A DNA stretch of 42,891 nt, from assembly GCA_002083615.1 (NCBI GenBank), contig MSXO01000049.1, positions 1 through 42,891 of the forward strand, written 5' to 3'. Shown here in pieces: positions 24,692 to 32,555 of this stretch (the first letter of the stretch is position 1; each line of letters starts with the position of its first letter). Made by a program: the position numbers and the translations under genes. Under the pieces are notes generated by a model. The model was given only the letters and a program-made list of their open reading frames with translations, ran no database searches and was not told the origin of the DNA. The stretch is from Proteobacteria bacterium ST_bin11 (lineage in GTDB: Bacteria; Pseudomonadota; Gammaproteobacteria; Methylococcales; Methylomonadaceae).

Positions 24692-25276
24692 ATGACGACG
24701 ATTACCAAACGTTTTCTCATCGTGATAATTGGCGTGCTTATAGCGCTTGCAGTCGGTTTCTTGGTCGAAGTCAGTCTCAGTTTTCAAACCGGTTGGCAGT
24801 TTGGCCATACCCAATCGGGTCACATAGTGGGTTGGGTTGGACTTGCCCTTATCTTGACCGTGTTTGTTTACTCAGTCAGAAAGCGCCATCCCGGAAAGTC
24901 AGGTTGGCCGAAAGGCTGGTTTCTGGTTCACCAAGTGGCTGGCATAGTCGGTCCCTTGTTGATTGTGATTCACGCCGGACTGCACTTTCATGCCTTGGTG
25001 CCCAGCCTGGCGCTAGTGGCGATGATAATTGTCACAGTGAGCGGCCTCATTGGTGTGGCGGTGCATCGAAAAGTAAGAAGCCTTTTAAATACCCAGCGCG
25101 AGGAACTTCTCGCTCAAGGATTTGCTGATAAGGATGTCGAGGAGAGCTTGTTCGATTTAGCCTCGGAGGAGGAAACGTTCAGGGTGTGGCAGATTATTCA
25201 TGTGCCCATGGTGATGATATTTTTGGTGCTGGTGATAGCGCATATAGCCGGCGCTTTGTATTTCGGGGGATTGTAG
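24692..25276 (+). CDS. Cytochrome b-like / ferric-reductase-like membrane protein
   Basis: A 194-residue integral membrane protein with about five hydrophobic segments (roughly 7-27, 45-61, 76-96, 103-122 and 167-188). Histidines lie in or near helices at positions expected for b-heme ligation: H80, H94, H98, H100, H170 and H184, with H39 and H44 on the outer side. The pattern resembles small membrane cytochromes b of the ferric-reductase/DUF4405 kind, but I do not recognise an exact family. Its TAG stop is followed with no spacing by the ATG of a pentaheme cytochrome c. The pair could move electrons between the quinone pool and the periplasm. Function is inferred from histidines and neighbour only. 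Confidence 0.65.
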   Translation: MTTITKRFLIVIIGVLIALAVGFLVEVSLSFQTGWQFGHTQSGHIVGWVGLALILTVFVYSVRKRHPGKSGWPKGWFLVHQVAGIVGPLLIVIHAGLHFHALVPSLALVAMIIVTVSGLIGVAVHRKVRSLLNTQREELLAQGFADKDVEESLFDLASEEETFRVWQIIHVPMVMIFLVLVIAHIAGALYFGGL

Positions 25277-25849
25277 ATGCGCTTTTCCCCCTTACCACCG
25301 AGTAGTATTCGCTTTGTAGTGATTGCCATAATCCTTCTGCTGGCTTGGCTTGCGTGGGGATCAGTTAACTATCCGGAAGCACTTTGGGCACCTGGCAATT
25401 TGAGCCGTTATCATGCGGACATCTCAGCTTGTGGTGATTGTCACCAGGCTTTCCAAGGTACCACGGCAAAGAAATGCACGTCCTGCCACAACGATAAGAG
25501 TTTTGCTGCCGGATCAAGGCCCAACGTCGCCGAATTTCACCAGCAAACAATACGCGACGGAAAGCCCTGCCAGGCGTGTCACACCGAACATCGTGGGGCG
25601 TTAGCGCAGATCACCATTGGCGCTATGCTGAATCCCCACGGAGAATTCGTATTCCGGGCGACGGGTACCCATTCATGTACGGCATGTCACGATTTCAGTG
25701 CCGATTTAAAGTCGCGTTCCTATTTGCTCGATAACGCTATCGTTAGGCATCTTATGGATGAAGGCGATGGGGCGCATCGTTTGGGTAAAATGGCCCGCTG
25801 TCTCGCTTGTCACGGCGGTGGCCGCTTAGAAATTGAAGATGATGATTAA
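25277..25849 (+). CDS. Membrane-anchored pentaheme cytochrome c
   Basis: A 190-residue protein with an N-terminal signal anchor (about residues 11-29). Five CxxCH heme-binding motifs follow: CGDCH (52-56), CTSCH (67-71), CQACH (98-102), CTACH (134-138) and CLACH (175-179). Spacing is irregular, as in NapC/NrfH-like or cytochrome c3-like multiheme proteins, but the sequence does not clearly match one of these families. The acidic tail EIEDDD ends the protein. It is translated directly after the b-type protein (stop codon then ATG), so the two products probably form a complex. No terminal oxidase or reductase is adjacent. Confidence 0.85.
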   Translation: MRFSPLPPSSIRFVVIAIILLLAWLAWGSVNYPEALWAPGNLSRYHADISACGDCHQAFQGTTAKKCTSCHNDKSFAAGSRPNVAEFHQQTIRDGKPCQACHTEHRGALAQITIGAMLNPHGEFVFRATGTHSCTACHDFSADLKSRSYLLDNAIVRHLMDEGDGAHRLGKMARCLACHGGGRLEIEDDD

Positions 25850-26161
25850 TAGGGCGGTGAGAATAAATGCCTGTTACTCAGCTCAAGCCAGATGCGCCTT
25901 TTCGCCGCAGGTTTTTGCAAAGTCAGTTCCCCGGTAGTGATTTCCGCATACGCTCTGGGGCGCCATTGGATGGCCGAAATCCAGGCTAGGGATTGCTAGA
26001 CGCTTTCCCTCCTTAGCACTGGCTGCCTGCTAATGTGCCTTTTAGCGATACCATGAGCATGACGGCTTTCTGGCACTTAGCTGAACTGACTTAGTCGTGC
26101 TGCAAAGGCGGAAAGCTTGGGGATGGCTTTATTCAACAGTTTTGCATGCGGCCTCCGCAGT
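25850..26161. other. Intergenic region between cytochrome c and small secreted protein genes
   Basis: A convergent gap of about 310 bases. I see neither a gene nor a convincing terminator. Confidence 0.4.
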
Positions 26162-26446
26162 TTATCGGTGCGATTTCTCTTCGCGTAGCTGATTTTGTTC
26201 GCGCTCGCGGTCACGCTCTTGTAACTGCCATGAACCGTCTTGTTGATTACGTTCTTGTTCCATTTGGCGGTTTCTTTCCTGCATGTGTTGTTGTTGGTTT
26301 TCTTGGCGTGGGTCTGGATGCGATTGCCATGCACCTCCCTGATTGCCGCCTTGCCGTCCACCGCCACCCGGTGCCGCCGAAACGGCGCTTAAAATGCCAG
26401 TTAGGAAAATTATCAATGCTATTTTGTAAGTATGATTTTGGTTCAT
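26162..26446 (-). CDS. Small secreted Gln/Glu/Arg-rich protein
   Basis: A 94-residue protein with a signal peptide MNQNHTYKIALIIFLTGILS ending in SAVSA before APGGGGRQGG. The mature part has a Gly-rich start and then a highly polar charged region dominated by Q, E, R and N (QENQQQHMQERNRQMEQERN), likely a single helix. GGGAGA precedes the ATG at 26446, which is preferred over in-frame codons upstream because it places the signal peptide at the N-terminus. I know no family. It follows the 580-residue secreted protein on the same strand after a hairpin. Confidence 0.7.
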   Translation of the reverse strand: MNQNHTYKIALIIFLTGILSAVSAAPGGGGRQGGNQGGAWQSHPDPRQENQQQHMQERNRQMEQERNQQDGSWQLQERDREREQNQLREEKSHR

Positions 26447-26473
26447 GGCTGTATCTCCCAAGGCGATTCGGAA

Positions 26474-26501
26474 CGATAGGGCAAGTAATCCCACCCTATC
26501 G
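26474..26501 (-). terminator. Inverted repeat after 580-residue secreted protein gene
   Basis: CGATAGGG (26474-26481) pairs perfectly with CCCTATCG (26494-26501), 38 bases beyond the stop codon at 26540 and before the next gene on the same strand. There is no T run, so it may be an attenuator, an mRNA end stabiliser or an operator for the small gene. Confidence 0.4.
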
Positions 26502-26539
26502 GTCCTCTATCGCTATGTGTAAAAAGTTAATCGGCTTAA

Positions 26540-28282
26540 TTAGCGAAACTCGCCGAGGTAAATCCCCGCCCAACCCGCTTCTTCAGTGCCCATGCTGGCA
26601 TTAATAACCAGTCGTCCGTTTCTAAAGCCGTCACGCTCAAGCCCCATCTCTGTGATCGGTAGGACTGCAGATACCCCAGTCTCCTCATCCACAAATAGCG
26701 CTTTCCGGTCGAACAGCGTGCCGTCCATCCCGGTTTGAATCAATGTTACAAAGGGTGATTTATCAGAACGATTTTTCAGGTAAATGCCGTCGACCGGATT
26801 CTGATAGGTATTGTTAGAATCCAAAGTGCCTGTCCTGGCTTTAAATGCTACCTGGTACGGGTTGTGATCTTTAGCGCGTTTGATCTGATTGGAAACAGCC
26901 AGGAAGGACGCTGAGCGCCAACGGGCTAATTCGTCTTCTTCGTTGCCTTCTTCACCCTCGCCTGCGCCCGGCGATCTGCCGGAGAAGTTCCAATAGACAA
27001 AATCAGAAAACTCGGTTCCGGTGCGGGCGATTGTCACGGTTTTATGGGACTGTATGTCGTGCAGGAAAAATCCTTGATGTACCGGCACCGGTTTTTCCTG
27101 ATACCAACCGACTGCATCCTGCGTGCTACCTGATGCAGCGCTCTTACAATAGGCAGCCCGATCTTTGTTGCCCTCCTCAGGGCAATAGAGTCTCACCATT
27201 TTATTTTCGTCGCCCCAAGCGCCCCAAAAAGCAAGATAGCGACCATCGAATGACACGCCTTCGCCCAATCGGTTAAACCGGGTATTTTTGGGTTCACCGG
27301 GTACCTGAGAGCCTATACCGACAAGCGTTTTAAGCGTAGGTTGCTTGTTAATCGGATAGGGTTTGAGTTGCGCCAGGTAGATACCGCCCAAACTTGGGTT
27401 TTCCTCATTATCAAAACCCGCGAAAACCGCCTGTCGTTTTGCTGCGCTGGGCGGCGCGGTGGAGCCAAAGACGGTCTGAGTGCCGGGAATCAGGGTATGC
27501 GTGTTATTGGCAATCAACACGACAGCTTTGTCGCCGCCACCCGCAGCACCCTTCAATGATTGATTTTTTAGGTCGCGATAGTAAACCCCGGTCCTGCCGA
27601 TTTGATTCACTGTGTAGTTGCCTTTGAACACAATCGTCGAACCCTGAGTGACCGCAGGTGATCCGGGAAATACATCGAAAGGCGTACCCGGAAACTCAGG
27701 CACCTCGAAGAAGGCAAACTCGTCAACAGCGCCCAATTTGCTGGCACCAGTGATTAACGGTCCAAATGGATTGGTATAAATCCCGGTAGTACCCACTTTA
27801 GTTTCAGAGCCATCGGCCAAGGTATATTCCCAGACCGGCTTATGGTTACCCCGGGTGGCGATCATATCGGTAACGCTATCAATGCGCGGAAATGATGGTG
27901 GTTCTATGAATAGGGAACTCAAGTTGTTGGGCTGTGGTACTTCAGTATCGCGATCAAGGATACTGACTATCGGGCCGGCCTTGGCCATATCTTTTGTATA
28001 GACGCCATGCACTGGCTCACCGCCCTTACCGCCTTTGCTGCGAGCACGAAACACAACCTGTTTTTTTGCATTTACTGAGGGCTGATTGTAACTGTTGAAG
28101 GTCCGGCAATTGGCTAGCGTGGTCGCGCATGCATGCGTCGGCATGAGATCGCCGTTGTTGACCACCGTTTGCCATTTTGGCTGCGTTTCATATGACTTTG
28201 AATCTGCTGAAGCTGGTTTGGTGATCGTTAGCCCATGCACTGCAGCGGCTAACACTAGACCCGATAAAATGTGTTTAAACAT
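26540..28282 (-). CDS. Large secreted protein with propeller-like repeats, unknown function
   Basis: A 580-residue protein with a signal peptide (MFKHILSGLVLAAAVHGLTI, cleavage near ASA at about 27). The mature sequence contains repeated units of about 60-80 residues. Each has a phrase like HGVYTKD, TGIYTNPFG, TGVYYRDL, GGIYLAQL, DGIYLKNRS or AGIYLGEF, preceded by a hydrophobic strand such as VVFRAR, IVFKGNY, AVFAGFD or VAFKAR. This spacing suggests a beta-propeller or tandem-repeat surface protein of the kind seen in choice-of-anchor proteins. An acidic insertion AGEGEEGNEEDE lies near residue 455. GAGG lies about 8 bases before the ATG at 28282. No sorting signal is seen at the C-terminus. 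Confidence 0.7.
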   Translation of the reverse strand: MFKHILSGLVLAAAVHGLTITKPASADSKSYETQPKWQTVVNNGDLMPTHACATTLANCRTFNSYNQPSVNAKKQVVFRARSKGGKGGEPVHGVYTKDMAKAGPIVSILDRDTEVPQPNNLSSLFIEPPSFPRIDSVTDMIATRGNHKPVWEYTLADGSETKVGTTGIYTNPFGPLITGASKLGAVDEFAFFEVPEFPGTPFDVFPGSPAVTQGSTIVFKGNYTVNQIGRTGVYYRDLKNQSLKGAAGGGDKAVVLIANNTHTLIPGTQTVFGSTAPPSAAKRQAVFAGFDNEENPSLGGIYLAQLKPYPINKQPTLKTLVGIGSQVPGEPKNTRFNRLGEGVSFDGRYLAFWGAWGDENKMVRLYCPEEGNKDRAAYCKSAASGSTQDAVGWYQEKPVPVHQGFFLHDIQSHKTVTIARTGTEFSDFVYWNFSGRSPGAGEGEEGNEEDELARWRSASFLAVSNQIKRAKDHNPYQVAFKARTGTLDSNNTYQNPVDGIYLKNRSDKSPFVTLIQTGMDGTLFDRKALFVDEETGVSAVLPITEMGLERDGFRNGRLVINASMGTEEAGWAGIYLGEFR

Positions 28283-28445
28283 TGCGACATCCTCATCTGT
28301 GTATTGGTACCTATTCAGCACTAGCGATCAGTGGCCTAGATGCACAGTGCGCATCCACCGCGATGGGTGAATGGGCTGCGCTTATTTAGCGAGGGTTGAG
28401 TCACGCTGTTTTGACTGAATAGTTACTTTTATTTCGTGAATGGAG

Positions 28446-28469
28446 AGCCGGGGAAACGATCCCCCGGCT
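28446..28469 (-). terminator. GC-rich hairpin after 534-residue secreted protein gene
   Basis: AGCCGGGG (28446-28453) and CCCCGGCT (28462-28469) form an 8-bp perfect stem about 75 bases after the stop at 28543. The flank is not T-rich, so termination strength is uncertain. Confidence 0.45.
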
Positions 28470-28542
28470 GTCCTTGCCTGATTTCATCCGAGAACAACGA
28501 GCGTCGTCCTGGGCAGATTTAGGTTGATTGCTGCCAGGCTAG

Positions 28543-30147
28543 TTATTCGCCTTCACCACCACCAGAACCGCGCGCAGCCATTACTGTAGTTTTCGCAGTT
28601 GCTGTGTTATTGGTCAGGTTACTGTCAACGTTGGTGCTGGGATTGGCAGTGACTGTTGCAGTCCAGTTAATAGTTGTGGCGTAACTGGGGCCTTTAAAGA
28701 CAACGGTCCAACTTTGACTTTGACCTGTCGCTAATCCGCTAAATGAATAAGTCGTATTGAGGACTTGTTGTTGTTTGCTGTCGATACCTTTGATTTGCAC
28801 AGTGCCTGATGCAGCGGCACCTTTCAGATTGACCACAGTTAATGTGCCCTCCCTAGTAGTATTGCCAACCATCCGAATAGGCATTTGTAATTTACTGGAC
28901 AAATCCACTGGTGCTGCAGGCGGCGGTGCCGCTTGGCATAATACCGGTGCTTCATAGCCTGCCAATACTGGGTGACTGTGCATGAAATCAATGACTGCTC
29001 TGGCATCATCACTGGCTTGTGCAAAACCTCCCACGTTACCCTCAGTAAAACCGGGCAAACCGCTGAATACCGTTGGATAGATGCCTGCGGAATCGATATA
29101 AAACAGCGGAGCCCCGTCGTCTGTTGTCGCATCATCGTAGAGCGTCAGATAATCGAAGCAACCGGAGATGGGTTGGTTAGCCGGTATGTTTGCAGGGTAA
29201 GGTAGCTTGGTGTAGGTGTTTGCGCGAGCATAACCGTAGCTACCGTAATCCAGGAAGTACTTCACGACGTTCTGCATAGAACCCTGCACTTCCTGTCTAA
29301 TCGTCAGGGGTATTTTCGGTAATACTGTGCTGGTAGTCGCTTGGTCTAAGCCCATGATCTGATTCAGATAGATCACTAAATCGAGGTCAATTTTTCCGCC
29401 TTTGTCGGCAGCCGCTCCCAATGCCTTAGCCGCTGTATCCAACATGGTATAGCCGTTAAATGGTTTGGGCAATGCAATGGCCGGGGTACCCAAGGCGCCT
29501 TTCATGACCATCTCCCGATATATCGCCAGGTTTTGTAAGGGTGAGTCCACCGCGCTAGATAACAGTTCAGCGGTATCGCCATCGCCGTCAGCATCGGCGC
29601 TATCTGGATTGGAATAAACCAGACGCCCCGCCGGATCAAGAGTTAGACATTGGGCAGTGCTCAGATTGACGAGTACGTCAGCTAATTGCTTATCCATCAC
29701 ACTATCGGGCGATCTGGCAACACTCATGCGAGCAAAATCCACCGCTTGCAGATAGGTTTCGTAACCGACAACAACGGCACACGTCGCTGGATCAACCGGA
29801 ATGGTGCAAGAAGCACTGGCAGACGCCGGTGTACAACCCGGAAAGCTGGGGCTGGCTGGCAAAGCGACACCGGGGGCGGCGATGGGTTGCTGACACAACT
29901 CCGCAGTTAATCTTGGCACACCTCTAGCGTCACGAAGTAATTTGTAAAGATCGCCAAATATCTCTCCAGTGCCTTCGCCACCGCCGCCAGAGCCACCCGA
30001 ACCACTGCCAGAGCCGCTACCCCCACCTGAGCCGCCACCAGAACCACTGCCTGGTCCGGCGGCAAAGGTCGTCCCGGTTGCTGTGCATAGGCACATCAAT
30101 ATAGCCGCAGCTAATTGACTATGTTTTACTTGTTTATGTGTTTTCAT
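28543..30147 (-). CDS. Large secreted protein with Gly/Ser linker and C-terminal CARDB-like domain
   Basis: A 534-residue protein. The signal peptide MKTHKQVKHSQLAAAILMCL ends near TFA (about residue 29). A low-complexity Gly/Ser stretch covers roughly residues 30-60. A mainly helical domain with several cysteine pairs follows, including DPDSADADGDGDTAE-like acidic turns (SNPDSADADGDGDTAEL) that may bind calcium. The last 110 residues resemble an Ig-like CARDB domain (LTVVNLKGAAASGTVQIKG ... NWTATVTANPSTNVDSNLTN), ending GSGGGEGE. The ATG at 30147 is chosen over an upstream in-frame codon because it begins the signal peptide. I do not recognise the central domain. It is probably a surface or matrix protein. 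Confidence 0.7.
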   Translation of the reverse strand: MKTHKQVKHSQLAAAILMCLCTATGTTFAAGPGSGSGGGSGGGSGSGSGSGGSGGGGEGTGEIFGDLYKLLRDARGVPRLTAELCQQPIAAPGVALPASPSFPGCTPASASASCTIPVDPATCAVVVGYETYLQAVDFARMSVARSPDSVMDKQLADVLVNLSTAQCLTLDPAGRLVYSNPDSADADGDGDTAELLSSAVDSPLQNLAIYREMVMKGALGTPAIALPKPFNGYTMLDTAAKALGAAADKGGKIDLDLVIYLNQIMGLDQATTSTVLPKIPLTIRQEVQGSMQNVVKYFLDYGSYGYARANTYTKLPYPANIPANQPISGCFDYLTLYDDATTDDGAPLFYIDSAGIYPTVFSGLPGFTEGNVGGFAQASDDARAVIDFMHSHPVLAGYEAPVLCQAAPPPAAPVDLSSKLQMPIRMVGNTTREGTLTVVNLKGAAASGTVQIKGIDSKQQQVLNTTYSFSGLATGQSQSWTVVFKGPSYATTINWTATVTANPSTNVDSNLTNNTATAKTTVMAARGSGGGEGE

Positions 30148-30358
30148 AATACACGTCCATTTCCCACACTTGGGATGCATATAAAACCGAAATCTATTTT
30201 TATTTAATTTTTAAAATAAAATCGAATTCATATAAAATAGTTTTCAATTATCTAGGGAATTTAGGTTTTTCTACGCAATCAAATAATGATTTGTAAATTA
30301 AAAATTAATATTTTAATTATTTCCCCAGATAACTGCCTGGTGTTGATTCAATAACTAG

Positions 30359-30448
30359 TTAAGCAGCGGATTGCAGGCGACGTGAAACACCTAAAATACC
30401 CATCAGGCCGCTGGCAAAGAGCCAGACTGCAGTAGGCACAGGCACTAC
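30359..30448 (-). pseudogene. C-terminal remnant of a PEP-CTERM gene
   Basis: Read on the minus strand, 30448 to 30359 encodes VPVPTAVWLFASGLMGILGV followed by SRRLQSAA and a TAA stop: a complete exosortase sorting signal with its motif, hydrophobic helix and Arg pair. An in-frame TAA lies at 30475-30473, only nine codons upstream of the motif, and nothing further upstream reads as a PEP-CTERM protein, so the body of the gene is lost or displaced. The break coincides with a palindrome-rich segment bounded by 9-base direct repeats. Confidence 0.75.
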
Positions 30449-30546
30449 TCGGCAGCTTCTGCGAAGCGGCTTTTAAGGTTTGCCAACGCTGCTGGTTTCT
30501 TCATTCGCCAAACCTGCCATTTCTAAATGGCAACCGTTCGGCAGCT
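30449..30546. repeat. Palindrome-rich segment bounded by direct repeats
   Basis: TCGGCAGCT occurs at 30449-30457 and again at 30538-30546. Between the copies lie several hairpins: GCTTC/GAAGC (30455-30467), GGTTTG/CAAACC (30478-30514 region) and GCCATT/AATGGC (near 30516-30531). The arrangement looks like a small non-autonomous mobile element or a REP-type cluster that interrupted the PEP-CTERM gene to its left. Confidence 0.5.
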
Positions 30547-30722
30547 AAATGTTGATTAACAATATTTCTTGAATGTTTCAGCAAGTTATTTAGTAAGAAA
30601 CCGATATAGTTTTTACGCCGATGATGGCCTAAAAACCATGTCCAAGAATGGGATATTCGCGGGTAGGAAATGGGTAGATAAACTACCTATTCAGATGCAA
30701 CTGCCAGAAGTATTATTTGGCG

Positions 30723-32066
30723 TTAATCAGGTAATAATTTGAGGTAAATTTGCAGATTGTCGGCTCTATTGTCCAAACCCAGTTTTTTGCGGATTTGCTT
30801 TCGATGCACACTGATGGTGCCAGGGGCGATATTTAGGGTCGAGGCAATGAGTTTTGTGGGTAGCCCTTGTCGGATCAAGGCAGCGACTTGGATTTGGGTG
30901 GGTGTCAATTGCTTAAGCGCAGTTGAAAGCGTTTCGGGGTTTCCAAAAGACGTCACGAGATTGGTAAGATTGATTTCAATAATATCGATCAAGCGGGTGG
31001 ACTGCCGGCGACCCGTGCTGGCGCCTTTTAATTTTTTCAGAAAGGGTAATACGGTGGCCTTGATTTCCTGAAAAAGCGCGGTTTGAGCATCGTCTTTATC
31101 GGATTTCTGCTGCTTTAGCAAAACTCTAAGCGCAGTATTAATATCCATGATTTCCTGCGTACTTTTTAGCAATGCGTCTTGCGAATTCGATACCTGATTC
31201 TCGAGGTTTACACGGGTTTCGTTTAAGGTATTTTCTTCAAGCTGTTTTTCCAAAGAAATATCCCTGAAAGACCCCACATACTGGGTAATATGGGTTTCCT
31301 TATCAACCACTGCAGTGACGGTCAATGATAAGGGGAATATCTCTCCGTTTTTGCGTTTGTCCCAAATTTCACCTTGCCAATAACCCTTCTCTGCTACGGT
31401 TGACCAAATGTGTTTATAGAACTCGGCATCGTGTTTGCCTGAACGCAAAAATGTAGGTTTTTTGCCAATGGCCTCGTGTGCGCTGTAACCCGTGATACGA
31501 GTAAACGCATTATTCAAACGCAGAATCACCTTGTCTGCGTCAGTAAAGATCATGCCGTCTTCGATTTCAAATGCGGTTGCGGCAATCCGTCGGGTTTCAT
31601 CCTGACTAACGCGTTCGGTGATGTCAGTCAAAGATAACAGCGTAACTGGCCCATCAGCCGATACCGCATTCTGGCAATCAAGTGTTACTGTAATAATCTT
31701 GCCGTCGGTGCGGAGCAGAGATAGTTCGCAATGTTGCCTGACCGATTGTATTTGTGCGTTCTTGAAAAACAAATGCCAGCGGTTAGTTTCTTCGGGACTC
31801 AGGTACTTGGCAAATGGCGTATCGAGCAATCTTTCACGCACGATGCCAATTAGTTTGCCGCAGCTGTGATTGGCATTCAAAATCAGTCCGTTACACGTTA
31901 GAGTCAGAAGGGAAGCAGGGGAGAAGTCGTAGAGTTGTACATAATGATTTCGGAAGGTATCTAATGCTGCATAAGCCCGACAAAGCTCATGATTCTGCAT
32001 TTCCAACTCGAGTTTATGCAAATGCAGGACTTGTAAGACGCTTTCACTCGTTGGCCCACTGTTCAT
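30723..32066 (-). CDS. PAS-PAS-LuxR transcriptional regulator
   Basis: A 447-residue cytoplasmic protein. PAS domain 1 covers about residues 38-155 (FSPASLLTLTCNGLILNANH ... LSLTDITER). PAS domain 2 covers about 160-275 (FEIEDGMIFTDADKVILRLN ... YVGSFRDISLEKQ), with the classical NNAFTRITGYSAHEAIGK core. A coiled region follows at about 275-335. The LuxR-type helix-turn-helix is at 387-431 (LTPTQIQVAALIRQGLPTKL ... ISVHRKQIRKKLGL). It has no membrane segment and no receiver domain, so it probably senses an intracellular signal directly; the ligand is unknown. It lies upstream of the broken PEP-CTERM gene and the secreted protein genes, which are possible targets. Confidence 0.87.
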   Translation of the reverse strand: MNSGPTSESVLQVLHLHKLELEMQNHELCRAYAALDTFRNHYVQLYDFSPASLLTLTCNGLILNANHSCGKLIGIVRERLLDTPFAKYLSPEETNRWHLFFKNAQIQSVRQHCELSLLRTDGKIITVTLDCQNAVSADGPVTLLSLTDITERVSQDETRRIAATAFEIEDGMIFTDADKVILRLNNAFTRITGYSAHEAIGKKPTFLRSGKHDAEFYKHIWSTVAEKGYWQGEIWDKRKNGEIFPLSLTVTAVVDKETHITQYVGSFRDISLEKQLEENTLNETRVNLENQVSNSQDALLKSTQEIMDINTALRVLLKQQKSDKDDAQTALFQEIKATVLPFLKKLKGASTGRRQSTRLIDIIEINLTNLVTSFGNPETLSTALKQLTPTQIQVAALIRQGLPTKLIASTLNIAPGTISVHRKQIRKKLGLDNRADNLQIYLKLLPD

Positions 32067-32555
32067 TCAGCATCCTTTAAAGGTTGGCGTGAAATAGCGT
32101 AGTAAAGATGGCTACCAACAAACGGCAGGTTTACCAAGCGCAACCTGGAAAGTTACTCTCAGATTGAATGATCGACCAAAACTTATCGGCAGTTATTCTA
32201 TCGTGAAACTTCCAAATTCGAGAGTGATAAGTACGGGCGTTAGTGACGGGCGTACCAATCTATCGCTACTACGGGGCTGAATTACGCTTGAAAGCTTATC
32301 TGCCCATCAAGCTACTACGACTATTTTTGGAAATTTAAGAACATTGCCGAGGCCTTAACCTTCGCCCGTATGACCGGGGGAAAGCGCTTTGCGAAAGCCC
32401 CCAACTTGTCCGCGCCGATGGACGGATCGCTTGGGTGAAATGGTAAAGCTGCCCCAGGTACACGAAGGGAGGCAGTAAGTGTTATTGCTGCGCGCAGATT
32501 TGAGCTGGAACTGTTAGCTAGTACAATCTTAGGCATACCCGCACCTGAGTAAATT
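32067..32555. other. Intergenic region before xdhC-like gene
   Basis: About 490 bases without a supportable gene. A minus-strand frame at 32321-32572 overlaps the start of the xdhC-like gene and shows no domain. The composition of 32330-32520 resembles coding DNA and may be a decayed fragment. Confidence 0.4.

Larger units (their letters stand above)
30148..30722. other. AT-rich region with PEP-CTERM remnant
   Basis: The left part (30180-30350) is very AT-rich and should contain the promoter of the 534-residue secreted protein. The middle holds a broken PEP-CTERM tail and a palindrome-rich segment, described separately. From 30547 to 30722 I see nothing definite. Confidence 0.5.
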
